DNA of 64,000 bases from Austwickia sp. (GTDB lineage: Bacteria > Actinomycetota > Actinomycetes > Actinomycetales > Dermatophilaceae). The stretch spans positions 558,001-622,000 of the forward strand of contig CP064985.1 in the NCBI GenBank assembly GCA_016699675.1, written 5' to 3'. Below, one piece after another: positions 1 to 7,587 of this stretch (its first letter is position 1; the number at the start of each line of letters is the position of its first letter). The notes below the pieces were generated by a model that worked only from the letters and a program-made list of their open reading frames with translations, did not search any database and was not told the origin of the DNA. The translations under genes were made by a program, and so were the position numbers.

Positions 1-162
1 GCCGCCGCCGCCCTTCCGGCCGCGTCGCGACAGTCCAGCGAAACCCGCACCTCGGGGGGCCTACCCGAGACGGGCGCCCAGCTGGCGGCCATGATCCTGT
101 ACGGCGGCCTGCTCTTCGGCGGCGGCGGCACGCTGATCGTCGTCTCCCGCCGCAACGCCTGA
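1..162 (+). CDS. C-terminus of LPXTG cell-wall-anchored surface protein (partial)
   Basis: The first frame of the window is open from base 1 and ends in a TGA. The 53 visible residues form a sortase sorting signal: an Ala/Ser/Thr-rich stretch, the motif LPETG at about residues 22-26, a hydrophobic helix (LAAMILYGGLLFGGGG), and a short positive tail ending SRRNA. In this family sortase cleaves between Thr and Gly and links the protein to lipid II. The rest of the gene lies to the left of the window, so the function of the ectodomain cannot be told. A perfect hairpin 25 bases downstream ends the transcript. Confidence 0.85.
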   Translation, partial: AAAALPAASRQSSETRTSGGLPETGAQLAAMILYGGLLFGGGGTLIVVSRRNA

Positions 163-187
163 GGCCATCCGCGCGACCGCACCCGAC

Positions 188-230
188 ACGCAGCGGGGGC
201 GACACCCGACCGGTGTCGCCCCCGCTGCGT
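188..230. terminator. Bidirectional hairpin terminator
   Basis: A perfect 19-bp inverted repeat (arms 188-206 and 212-230, 5-nt loop cgacc) lies between two converging genes, the LPXTG protein and the B12-binding protein. There is no clear T tract, as is common in GC-rich actinobacteria. Confidence 0.85.
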
Positions 231-238
231 GCCTCGCG

Positions 239-640
239 TCAGGCCGAGGTGACCTTCTCCTTGACCCAGTCGACGATCTCGGTGGTCGTCGCGCCGGGCG
301 TGAAGACCTTGGCCACCCCCAACGCCTCGAGCTGGGGGATGTCGTCCTCGGGGATGATGCCCCCGCCGAAGACGACGATGTCGCTGGCGTCGCGCTCCTT
401 GAGTAGCTCGATCGTCCGGGCGAACAGCGTCATGTGGGCGCCGGAGAGTACGGACAGGCCGACGCCGTCGGCGTCTTCCTGAATGGCGGCTTCCACGATC
501 TGCTCGGGCGTCTGGTGCAGGCCGGTGTAAACGACCTCCATCCCCGCGTCTCGCAGGGCCCGGGCGATGACCTTGGCGCCGCGGTCGTGCCCGTCCAAAC
601 CGGGCTTGGCCACCACGATGCGCAACGGAGATTCACTCAT
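239..640 (-). CDS. Stand-alone cobalamin (B12)-binding subunit, methylmalonyl-CoA mutase C-terminal-domain type
   Basis: This 133-residue protein is the whole B12-binding domain of acyl-CoA mutases and nothing else. The DxHxxG motif is residues 16-21 (DGHDRG), with His18 the expected lower axial ligand of cobalamin. SVLSGAH (63-69) and the glycine loop GGGIIP (92-97) complete the nucleotide-tail pocket. Such free subunits pair with a separate catalytic chain to isomerise acyl-CoAs such as methylmalonyl-, isobutyryl- or ethylmalonyl-CoA. No catalytic partner is visible here, so the substrate is open. The ATG start is followed at once by the conserved first beta strand. cobT and cobS in the same window show that the cell finishes its own cobamide. 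Confidence 0.85.
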   Translation of the reverse strand: MSESPLRIVVAKPGLDGHDRGAKVIARALRDAGMEVVYTGLHQTPEQIVEAAIQEDADGVGLSVLSGAHMTLFARTIELLKERDASDIVVFGGGIIPEDDIPQLEALGVAKVFTPGATTTEIVDWVKEKVTSA

Positions 641-1057
641 GGCGTCAGCCTATCGGCCCCGATGGGCCAGGGGGGTTCTGCGCGAATCGCGGTCCCCGCG
701 GGGGCCCAGCAGCGCTGCGCACGCATCCCGAGCGCCGGGTGGGCGGCCGATAACGCCGTGACTGCGACCGATATCACAGCGCCGCGGCGCATGGCGCGCC
801 GAAGCGTTGCGCCGCGTCCCACCAGCGGGGCGAATCGCCTCGTCAGCAGGGCTTTTTCACCGCGGAGGGCCGCCGTGCGGGCGATCCACCGCGCCGCTGA
901 GGCCCCGGAACCTCGGAAAAATCCGACATAAAACTCGCAAGGCCCGCCGCCACGCCCTTGACCTGCATCGATGCGGGCCGGGACGTCTTGGCACGGACGC
1001 GGGATTGCTTCTGCTTAGCACGGCGATGCCGCTCACGTCATCGACCGGAGGGGCGCG
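641..1057. other. Long intergenic region upstream of the M23 peptidase
   Basis: About 500 bases separate the divergent B12-binding and M23 peptidase genes. I find no convincing ORF, tRNA or known riboswitch. A relatively AT-rich patch at about 905-935, holding a small palindrome (TCGGA-AAAA-TCCGA), may be promoter DNA. A direct-repeat element at 1058-1096 is listed separately. The 5' leader of the peptidase may be long. Confidence 0.4.
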
Positions 1058-1096
1058 TTGAGATAACGTTCGGGTCGCAACTTGATAAAGACTTGT
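1058..1096 (+). promoter_or_regulatory. Direct-repeat element upstream of M23 peptidase, possibly MtrA-like
   Basis: An AT-richer block contains TTGAGATAACG and, about 20 bases on, ACTTGATAAAG, which share TTGA-ATAA. It sits 44 bases before the GTG start of a secreted cell-wall peptidase. In actinobacteria MtrA binds loosely conserved GTAAC-type direct repeats in front of M23 and Rpf genes. This match is degenerate, so the assignment is only a suggestion. Confidence 0.3.
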
Positions 1097-1139
1097 CCAG
1101 TCGCCCACCCCGCGACCCCGACCGTCGAGGAACCCCTTC

Positions 1140-1973
1140 GTGCCCCATCCCTACACGGGCCGCCATCGCGCGGTGCCCTTCACCGCGCCCCAGCCCCACC
1201 CGCCGCGCCGCGCCCGAGCCGTCCGAGCGGCCGTACGGCCCCTGTCCGTCTCCGCGGTGAGCCTGAGCCTGACGCTGGGCCTCATCCACGCGGCCACCAG
1301 CCTCGGGGAGACCACGCGGGCGAATGCCCTTGTCCCGGCCACGATGTCGAGCACATCCGCGCCCGCCGAGAGCGTCGTGCTCCCCCGAGCCGGGGGTGCG
1401 GACGGGCTGTCCGCCACGCCGACCCCGGGGTCGACTCCGGGGTCAACCACCACCCCCGCCGCGCAGAGTCCCACTCCGGCACGCGCCGTCCCCGTCGCCG
1501 ACACGATGAGCCTGTCGGGGTATCGGGCCGCGAACCCGCGGCCCGAGCCGGCGCCGCCGACACCCACGATCGACCCCCTGAAGGTGTGGGTCGTTCCGGT
1601 CACCGGGACCTCGCTCAGCTCGACGTACGGTCCCCGCTGGGGCACCATGCACCGCGGCATCGACCTCGCCGGGCCCGTGGGCCTTCCCCTGAAGGCCCTG
1701 AGCAGCGGCGTCGTCACGTTCGCCGGGCAGCAGAGCGGCTACGGCAACATCGTGCAGATCAAGTACTGGGATGGCACCGTCTCCTACTACGGGCACATGA
1801 ACGCCATCGCGGTCAAGGTCGGCGACGCGGTCGCCCCCGGCCAGACCGTCGGCCAGCTGGGCAACAGCGGCGAGAGCACCGGTCCGCATCTGCACCTGGA
1901 GATCCACCCCGGCGGCGGCGCCGACGTGGACCCGCTGCCCTGGATCAAGGCGCACGGCCTGGCCGTGAGCTGA
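1140..1973 (+). CDS. Secreted M23-family peptidoglycan endopeptidase
   Basis: The 277-residue protein has a basic N-terminus, a hydrophobic segment at about 33-55 that is a signal peptide or anchor, a Pro/Thr/Ser-rich linker to about residue 150, and a C-terminal LytM/M23 domain. The zinc site is visible: His171 and Asp175 in HRGID and the HLH motif at 250-252. The YGPRWG and GNSGESTGPHLHLE stretches are typical of catalytically competent M23 enzymes that cut peptide cross-bridges outside the membrane. The start is GTG. The stop lies 6 bases from the stop of convergent pcrA. Confidence 0.9.
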   Translation: MPHPYTGRHRAVPFTAPQPHPPRRARAVRAAVRPLSVSAVSLSLTLGLIHAATSLGETTRANALVPATMSSTSAPAESVVLPRAGGADGLSATPTPGSTPGSTTTPAAQSPTPARAVPVADTMSLSGYRAANPRPEPAPPTPTIDPLKVWVVPVTGTSLSSTYGPRWGTMHRGIDLAGPVGLPLKALSSGVVTFAGQQSGYGNIVQIKYWDGTVSYYGHMNAIAVKVGDAVAPGQTVGQLGNSGESTGPHLHLEIHPGGGADVDPLPWIKAHGLAVS

Positions 1974-1979
1974 CCGCTG

Positions 1980-4583
1980 CTACAGCTTCTCCAGCGGGGC
2001 GTACCGCAGCAGCAGCCGCTTGACCTGCGGCCCGCCGAAGTCGACGTGCGCCATCGCCCGGTCGCCCTCCCCCTCGACGCGCACCACCTTGCCGAGCCCG
2101 AACGAGTCGTGGCTGACGCGGTCCCCCTCCTTGAGCGCAGGCACCGGCCGGTTTCCGGGTGAGCGGACGCCGGGGCGGCCCGCGAGGGTGGCGACCGCCG
2201 GTTCGCGGCGGCTCGTGGTGACGCCGCCCCCGCCGTACGACGTGGGCTGTTCCCGTTGCCACTCGATGAGCCCGGTCGGGATCTCCCCGAGGAACCGCGA
2301 CGCCGGGTTGTATTGCGGCTGACCCCACGCGGAGCGCACCGCGGCCCGGGAGATGTGGAGGCGTTCGCGGGCGCGGGTGATCCCGACGTACGCGAGCCGA
2401 CGCTCCTCCTCCAGCTCCTTCGGGTCACCGAGGGAGCGTTGGTGTGGGAACGTTCCGTCCTCCATCCCGACGAGGAAGACCACCGGAAACTCCAGGCCCT
2501 TCGCGGTGTGCAGCGTCATCAGGGTGACCACCCCGCGCGTGTCCCCCTCGCCGTCCGCCCCCTCGGCCGCGTCGTCGGGGATCTCGTCCGCGTCCGCGAC
2601 CAGCGAGACCTGCTCGAGGAAGTCGTTCAGGGCAGCTGCGGGATCGGTGGCCGCGGGGTCCGCGACCGGGTCGGCGGCCGCTGGGTCGGCGGTCGCGGCG
2701 TCGGCGGCCGCAGCGCCGGTTTCCGCGTCGGCGCCGACCCCGCCCGCGCTGAGCGCGTCGGCGCGGGCGTCGTCGAACTGCTTGGCGACGGCGACGAGCT
2801 CGGCGAGGTTGTCGACGCGAGTCTCGTCCTGAGGATCTTGGGAGGCGCGCAGCTCGTCGAGGTAGCCCGTCTGGACGACGATCGCCTCCAGGAGTTCGGC
2901 GATCCCCCCGCCGCCCTCGTGGACGGTCCGCAGGGCCTCCAGGAGATCGGTGAACCGCTTGATGGCCGCCACCGAGCGCGAGGCGATGCCCGGGGCGTCC
3001 TCCGGCATGGCCAGGGCCTGCACGAACGTGATCCGCTCCCGCTCGGCCAGCTGGGCGATGGCCGCCTCGGCGCGGTCGCCGATGCCGCGCTTGGGCACGT
3101 TGAGGATCCGGCGCAGGTTGACGGTGTCGGCGGGGTTGGCGATCACCCGCAAATAGGCCAGCGCGTCCTTGACCTCCCGACGCTCGTAGAACCGGGTGCC
3201 CCCGACGACCTTGTAGGGCAGCCCGACCCGGACCAACACCTCCTCCAGGGCGCGGGACATCGCGTTGGTGCGGTAGAAGACGGCGACGTCGCCGGGTCGT
3301 ACGCCGTGGCGGTCGCCCAGGACGTCGATCTGCCGGGCCACGAAGGCGGCCTCGTCGTGCTCGCTGTCCGCGACGTACCCGACGATCTTGGCGCCGTCCC
3401 CGGAGTCGGTCCACAGGTTCTTGGGGCGGCGGGCCGAGTTCTTGGCGATGACCGCGTTGGCGGCCTGCAGGATGGTCTGGGTCGAGCGGTAGTTCTGCTC
3501 GAGCAGGATCGTCGTGGCGTGCGGGTAGTCCTCCTCGAACTCGACGATGTTGCGGATCGTCGCCCCGCGGAACGCGTAGATGGACTGGTCGGCGTCGCCG
3601 ACGACGCACAGCTCGGCCGGCGGCACCGCGGGCTGGTCCGGCTTGGCGATGCCCGTGCCGACCAGCTCCTTGACCAGCACGTATTGGGCGTGGTTGGTGT
3701 CCTGGTATTCGTCGACGAGCACGTGCCGGAAGCGGCGCCGATAGTGCTCCGCGACGTCGGGAAACGCCTGCAGGATGTTGACCGTCGTCATGATGAGGTC
3801 GTCGAAGTCGAGGGCGTTGGCCTGGCGGAGACGCCGCTGGTAGCCGGTGTAGGCCTCCGCCAGCATCCGGTCGGCGTGATTGCCCTCCTCCACCCGGGAC
3901 GCGAAGGTCTCCTCGTCGATCAGCTCGTTCTTGAGGTTGGAGACCTGCGCGGAGAAGCTGCGCGGGGGGTAACGCTTGGGATCCAGGTCGAGGTCGCGCA
4001 TGACCAGCCCCATGAGGCGCTGGCTGTCGGCGGCGTCGTAGATCGAGAAGCTCGACTTCAGGCCCACGTGGCTGGCCTCGCGGCGCAGGATCCGCACGCA
4101 GGCGCTGTGGAAGGTGCTCACCCACATGGCCTTGGCGCGCGGCCCGACGAGCGCCTCGACGCGCTCGCGCATCTCCGCGGCGGCCTTGTTGGTGAACGTG
4201 ATCGCGAGGACCTGCCCGGGCTGGACGTTGCGCGCGGCCAGCAAGTAGGCGATGCGGTGCGTCAGCACCCGGGTCTTGCCCGACCCGGCGCCCGCCACGA
4301 TGAGCAGCGGACTGCCCTCGTGCACCACGGCCTGGCGCTGCTGCGGGTTGAGCCCCTCCAGCAGGGCGTCCGGGTCGGCGCTCTCGTAGCGGGGCCGCGA
4401 CGGTTGGTCCTCGCCCCAGCCCGGCGCCCTCCCGTCGTACGGGTCCGCTCCCGCGCCCTCGTCGTCCGGCGGCGGCTCCGCCCGCGCCCACAGGGGCACT
4501 CCGGAGGCGTCCACGGCCCCGCTGGCCTGGGCGGATGTGAGACCGGGAACAGGTACGTCGTTGTCGAGATCGAAGAGGCTCAT
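1980..4583 (-). CDS. pcrA: ATP-dependent DNA helicase PcrA/UvrD (SF1A)
   Basis: This is a 3'-5' helicase for nucleotide excision repair and for clearing replication and recombination blocks. The 867-residue chain has a disordered acidic N-terminus of about 75 residues, the Q-motif LNPQQRQAV, Walker A AGAGSGKT (97-104), AITFTNKAAAEMRERV (motif Ia), VDEYQDTNHAQ (Walker B), GDADQSIYAFRGA (motif III), QNYRSTQTI (motif IV), TLHTAKGLEFPVVF (motif V) and EERRLAYVGITRARE (motif VI). A C-terminal tail carries the KVVRVEGEGD region that binds RNA polymerase in PcrA. An Ala/Asp-rich repetitive insert sits in domain 2B. The chosen ATG (MSLFDLDN) is preferred because the longer frame upstream lacks protein-like composition. 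Confidence 0.95.
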   Translation of the reverse strand: MSLFDLDNDVPVPGLTSAQASGAVDASGVPLWARAEPPPDDEGAGADPYDGRAPGWGEDQPSRPRYESADPDALLEGLNPQQRQAVVHEGSPLLIVAGAGSGKTRVLTHRIAYLLAARNVQPGQVLAITFTNKAAAEMRERVEALVGPRAKAMWVSTFHSACVRILRREASHVGLKSSFSIYDAADSQRLMGLVMRDLDLDPKRYPPRSFSAQVSNLKNELIDEETFASRVEEGNHADRMLAEAYTGYQRRLRQANALDFDDLIMTTVNILQAFPDVAEHYRRRFRHVLVDEYQDTNHAQYVLVKELVGTGIAKPDQPAVPPAELCVVGDADQSIYAFRGATIRNIVEFEEDYPHATTILLEQNYRSTQTILQAANAVIAKNSARRPKNLWTDSGDGAKIVGYVADSEHDEAAFVARQIDVLGDRHGVRPGDVAVFYRTNAMSRALEEVLVRVGLPYKVVGGTRFYERREVKDALAYLRVIANPADTVNLRRILNVPKRGIGDRAEAAIAQLAERERITFVQALAMPEDAPGIASRSVAAIKRFTDLLEALRTVHEGGGGIAELLEAIVVQTGYLDELRASQDPQDETRVDNLAELVAVAKQFDDARADALSAGGVGADAETGAAAADAATADPAAADPVADPAATDPAAALNDFLEQVSLVADADEIPDDAAEGADGEGDTRGVVTLMTLHTAKGLEFPVVFLVGMEDGTFPHQRSLGDPKELEEERRLAYVGITRARERLHISRAAVRSAWGQPQYNPASRFLGEIPTGLIEWQREQPTSYGGGGVTTSRREPAVATLAGRPGVRSPGNRPVPALKEGDRVSHDSFGLGKVVRVEGEGDRAMAHVDFGGPQVKRLLLRYAPLEKL

Positions 4584-4885
4584 CGCGCGGCCCATCCTAG
4601 GCGGGAGCACTGACAGCGGCGGGGGCCACCTGGCCGCACGACCCGTGCCCGGAGCGGGGCTGAGGTGCCGACGAGGTCCCGAGCGGGGTGTGGGCAGCCG
4701 TGCGGACAGCCGGCGGGTCGTGATCGCGGCAGATAGCCGGTCCTGACAGCTGTCCAGTGGAATCCAGTGGAACGGGTCGCCGGTCGCCGGTCGAGGAGCG
4801 ATCGATCGGCGCGGAAAAATCCGTTGCCCCATGCGGCCGCGTCGACGTACCGTCCCTCTACACGGGAAAGGAGGTGATCCGCATA
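4584..4885. other. Intergenic leader upstream of pcrA (minus) and of a mini-ORF (plus)
   Basis: About 300 bases without a recognisable gene. It contains the short repeats GTCGCCGGTCGCCGGTCGAGG and GATCGATCG and presumably the pcrA promoter on the minus strand. A separate plus-strand transcript probably begins near 4800-4860 and leads into the strong ribosome-binding site of the mini-ORF. Confidence 0.4.
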
Positions 4886-4924
4886 GTGATTGACTATCGG
4901 ACGCGTGAGGTGGTCGCCGCTTAG
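4886..4924 (+). CDS. 12-codon mini-ORF with a near-maximal Shine-Dalgarno sequence
   Basis: The sequence AAAGGAGGTGATCC at 4867-4880 is a 14-base perfect complement of the 3' end of actinobacterial 16S rRNA. Eleven bases after its GGAGG core a GTG opens a 12-codon frame (MIDYRTREVVAA) that ends in TAG. The last codons overlap an 8-bp bulged hairpin (arms 4910-4918 and 4924-4931). I recognise no protein family. It could be a translated leader peptide, a small protein, or a ribosome-sequestering RNA element. Nothing downstream suggests amino-acid attenuation. The gene 200 bases further on is a GNAT acetyltransferase. Confidence 0.5.
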   Translation: MIDYRTREVVAA

Positions 4925-5130
4925 GCGCCACTCGTCCTGCGAGCGCAGCGGACGGGTGGCCGTGGGCAATCCACCGCGACCACCGCGGCCCGTGGGAGCG
5001 CGCCTCGTCCAGCGCGCACCCCGCTGCGACGTACGGGAACCGATCCGTACGCCGTACGCGGGAGCCCACGGGCCGTCCCCTGCCCCGCCCCCACCCCGGT
5101 TCAGCCCGCACGCGCCCATGGAGCTCGCCG

Positions 5131-5712
5131 ATGACCCCCGCGGCACCCGCGAAGATTGCCCTGATCGCCCCGCACGTCCGGTATCACCTGACCTGGCTGG
5201 AGGCGGCGGCTGAGTTCGCGGAGCGCGGCGAATACCAGCACGGCTCCGGGCTTGCCCCCGACGACATGCCCGACGAGCAGGTCCGCGGCGAGATCTTCCG
5301 CCCGACCCAGCTCGCCGACCCGGACCGGTTCGCCGCCTTCGTGGCGGCCATGCACGCCCGGCGCGACCGGGCCGTGGCGGAGCCGCTCGGGTTCGTCCCG
5401 GACAGCAAGCTGTGGATCGTGGCCGGCGGCCGGTTCCTCGGCTCGCTCTCGCTGCGGCACGAGCTCAACGACTGGCTGCTGCGCGAGGGCGGTCACATCG
5501 GCTACTCGGTGCGCCCGTCGGCCCGCCGCCGCGGCATCGCCAGCGAGGCGCTGCGACAGTCCCTCGGCCTGACCGCCGGCCTCGGCATCGAGCGCGCCCT
5601 GGTGACCTGCGACGACGACAACATCGCGTCTCGGGGCACGATCGAGCGCAACGGCGGCGTGCTGGAGAACGTCGTCGAGGGCAAGCGGCGCTACTGGATC
5701 GAGCTGGGCTAA
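5131..5712 (+). CDS. GNAT-family N-acetyltransferase (COG3981-like)
   Basis: The 193-residue protein has a GNAT fold in its C-terminal two thirds. Strand beta-4 plus the pyrophosphate loop read HIGYSVRPSARRRGIASEAL, which is the acetyl-CoA site. It is followed by VTCDDDNIASRGTIERNGG, where the Asn-containing loop and the helix place the acceptor, and ends RRYWIEL. This matches the COG3981 class of predicted acetyltransferases, whose substrates are unknown. The ATG is preceded by GGAG. A second GNAT gene follows after 10 bases on the same strand, so the two are probably co-transcribed. Confidence 0.8.
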   Translation: MTPAAPAKIALIAPHVRYHLTWLEAAAEFAERGEYQHGSGLAPDDMPDEQVRGEIFRPTQLADPDRFAAFVAAMHARRDRAVAEPLGFVPDSKLWIVAGGRFLGSLSLRHELNDWLLREGGHIGYSVRPSARRRGIASEALRQSLGLTAGLGIERALVTCDDDNIASRGTIERNGGVLENVVEGKRRYWIELG

Positions 5713-5722
5713 CGTCGACCGG

Positions 5723-6253
5723 GTGCGCGCCGCCATCCGACCCGCCCGCCCGGACGACGTACCGGACCTGCTGCGGTTCGTCCGCGATCTGGCCACCTAC
5801 GAGCGGGAGCCCGACAGCGTGGCCGCCACGGAGGACGACTTCACGGCGGCACTCTTCCCGACCGTTGGCGGACCGGTCGCCTCTGCCCATGTCGCCGAGG
5901 TCGCGGGGGCGCCGGCCGGGATGGCGCTGTGGTTCCCAACGTTCTCCACCTGGACCGGGCGGCAGGGGATGTGGCTGGAGGACCTGTACGTCGACCCCGC
6001 GCACCGGGGCGCCGGGCTCGGGCGGGCCTTGTTGGCGGAGCTGGCGGCGGAGTGCGTACGGCGTGGCTGGCCGCGACTGGAGTGGACGGTGCTGGACTGG
6101 AACGAGCCGGCGCTCGGTTTCTACCGCGGTCTCGGTGCGGAGCCGCTGGCCGACTGGACCACCCATCGGGTCACCGGGGCGGCCCTGCGCACGCTGGCCC
6201 AGGGCCGGCCGGATGGGGTCAGTGCAGCGGCGAGTAGGCGAGCAGGATGTTGA
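5723..6253 (+). CDS. GNAT acetyltransferase, spermidine/diamine N-acetyltransferase-like
   Basis: The 176-residue protein starts at GTG and shows the SAT/diamine acetyltransferase pattern: IRPARPDDVPDLLRFVRDLA at the N-terminus, then FSTWTGRQGMWLEDLYVDP followed by HRGAGLGRALL (acetyl-CoA loop) and WTVLDWNEPALGFYRGLGA. The STW-G-LEDLYV stretch is characteristic of polyamine acetyltransferases, which acetylate spermidine, putrescine or related amines. The substrate is inferred from family only. The last 35 bases overlap the 3' end of a gene on the other strand. Confidence 0.75.
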   Translation: MRAAIRPARPDDVPDLLRFVRDLATYEREPDSVAATEDDFTAALFPTVGGPVASAHVAEVAGAPAGMALWFPTFSTWTGRQGMWLEDLYVDPAHRGAGLGRALLAELAAECVRRGWPRLEWTVLDWNEPALGFYRGLGAEPLADWTTHRVTGAALRTLAQGRPDGVSAAASRRAGC

Positions 6254-6572
6254 TGAGCGTCAGGGTGAGCGCGACGTGCGCGAACATCGGCGCCGGCGTC
6301 CCCTTGCGGTCCCGCGAGGAGGCGATCTCGCAGCAGGCCACCACCCCGAGGGCGACGAGCAGCTTCAGCCCCACCCAGAGGTGATTGAGGGTCATGACGT
6401 GGCCCCCCTCGGCGAGGCCCACGAGGATCAGGCCGAGAAGCAGCTGCGCCCGCGCCGACCAGGTCATCAGAGGATGCATCCGGCTGCTGGACAGCGTCAG
6501 CACGTACCCCGCGACGATGAGCGCGGCGACGCCGATGTGGACGATTCCGAGGATCTGAAAGGCCTGGACCAT
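6219..6572 (-). CDS. Small four-helix membrane protein of unknown function
   Basis: This 117-residue protein has four predicted membrane helices (about residues 5-27, 36-54, 62-82 and 94-113) and a short charged loop SSRDRKG between helices 3 and 4. HMTLNHLWVGLKLLVALG and MHPLMTWSARAQLLLGL resemble small actinobacterial integral membrane proteins, but I cannot name a function. It starts at ATG and overlaps the end of the convergent acetyltransferase by 35 bases. Confidence 0.65.
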   Translation of the reverse strand: MVQAFQILGIVHIGVAALIVAGYVLTLSSSRMHPLMTWSARAQLLLGLILVGLAEGGHVMTLNHLWVGLKLLVALGVVACCEIASSRDRKGTPAPMFAHVALTLTLINILLAYSPLH

Positions 6573-6640
6573 CCGTCCACTCTAACGGGGCGCGGGTGAG
6601 GGCCCGCGACCCAGGTGGCGAACCACGCTGCGGCCTGCCC

Positions 6641-6690
6641 GCGTTGGCGCGGAACGGATCGCGTTGGCGCGGAGCGGATCGCGTTGGCGC
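6641..6690. repeat. 20-bp tandem repeat, 2.5 copies
   Basis: Unit gcgttggcgcggaacggatc is present at 6641-6660 and 6661-6680 with one change, then as a half copy at 6681-6690 that runs directly into the inverted repeat at 6687. It is non-coding and lies between two minus-strand genes. Confidence 0.85.
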
Positions 6691-6761
6691 TGACGGTGGT
6701 GGGTAGCGCTCACGGTTGCGGTTGTGGCCGCCACCGTCAGCGCTACCCGCGACCGTGAGCG
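6687..6761. repeat. Imperfect 30-nt inverted repeat downstream of the response regulator
   Basis: Arms 6687-6716 and 6732-6761 match at 25 of 30 positions with a 15-base loop. Each arm contains the sub-motif CGCT(G/C)ACGGT twice, around a central GGGTAGC. It begins 6 bases after the stop codon of the response regulator, so it probably ends that transcript. The internally doubled structure looks more like a repetitive extragenic palindrome than a plain terminator. Confidence 0.7.
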
Positions 6762-6767
6762 TCTCGG

Positions 6768-7448
6768 TCAGAGCAGGTGCCGGTGCATCGCCCAGGCCGT
6801 CAGCTCGTGGCGGCTGGACAGCTGCAGCTTGCGCAGCACGCTGGACACGTGCGTCTCGACGGTCTTCACCGAGATGAACAGTTCCTTGGCGACCTCCTTG
6901 TACTGGTAGCCGCGCGCGATGAGCCGCATCACCTCCCGCTCGCGGGCCGAGAGCCGGTCCAGCTCCTCGTCGACCTCCGCGACCTCGCCGGCGGCGGCGC
7001 CGAAGGCATCCAGCACGAAGCCGGCCAGCCGCGGGCTGAACACGGCGTCGCCGTCGGCCACCCGACGTACGGCCGTGATCAGATCGGAGGGCGAGATGGT
7101 CTTGGTGACGTACCCGCGGGCCCCGGCCCGGATCACCGAGATCACATCCTCGGCCGCGTCCGACACCGACAGCGCGAGGAAGCGGACCGGGCCGCCCGAG
7201 GCCGTGGTGACCTCGCGGCAGGCCGCGATGACGTCCGCGCCGCCGTGGCCGTTGCCGCCGGGGAGGTGAACATCGAGGAGTACGACGTCCGGGCGTTCCC
7301 GCGCGATGACCTCGGCGGACTCCTCGACGTCCGCCCCCTCGCCGACCACGGTCAGCCCGGCGCCGACCTGGGCGAGTTCGGACCGGACCCCGCTGCGGAA
7401 CATGCGGTGGTCGTCGACGAGGACGAGGCGGATCTGGGCGTTGCTCAT
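6768..7448 (-). CDS. NarL/LuxR-family response regulator
   Basis: The 226-residue protein has a receiver domain with the acidic pair DD (12-13), the phospho-acceptor Asp59 in VVLLDVHLPG, and Lys in VTKTISP. A LuxR-type HTH follows (LSAREREVMRLIARGYQYKEVAKE, then SVKTVETHVSSVLRKL), ending near LTAWAMHRHLL. The ATG chosen gives the standard MSNAQIRLVLVDDH start. It lies 139 bases downstream of the PspC-histidine kinase and is its likely partner. The arrangement resembles LiaSR/VraSR envelope-stress systems. Confidence 0.9.
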   Translation of the reverse strand: MSNAQIRLVLVDDHRMFRSGVRSELAQVGAGLTVVGEGADVEESAEVIARERPDVVLLDVHLPGGNGHGGADVIAACREVTTASGGPVRFLALSVSDAAEDVISVIRAGARGYVTKTISPSDLITAVRRVADGDAVFSPRLAGFVLDAFGAAAGEVAEVDEELDRLSAREREVMRLIARGYQYKEVAKELFISVKTVETHVSSVLRKLQLSSRHELTAWAMHRHLL

Positions 7449-7587
7449 GCGGGGGCCTCCTCGGCCGTGGGACCGGTCACCACGCGCGGCTCCCGGGAGC
7501 CAATAACCGTCACCATGGTTGCGGAAACTAGGGCCACGGGGACGCCCGTGGTGACGGCGGTGATGGCTTGGCGGTGGCGACCGGTGG

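Noticed and set aside
641..1139. A c-di-AMP (ydaO) riboswitch before the M23 peptidase
   Set aside because: Such riboswitches often precede wall hydrolases, but the conserved core could not be found.
2256..4613. A 785-codon open frame antisense to pcrA
   Set aside because: It mirrors the helicase codons, has no domain, and is an artefact of high GC in the third position.
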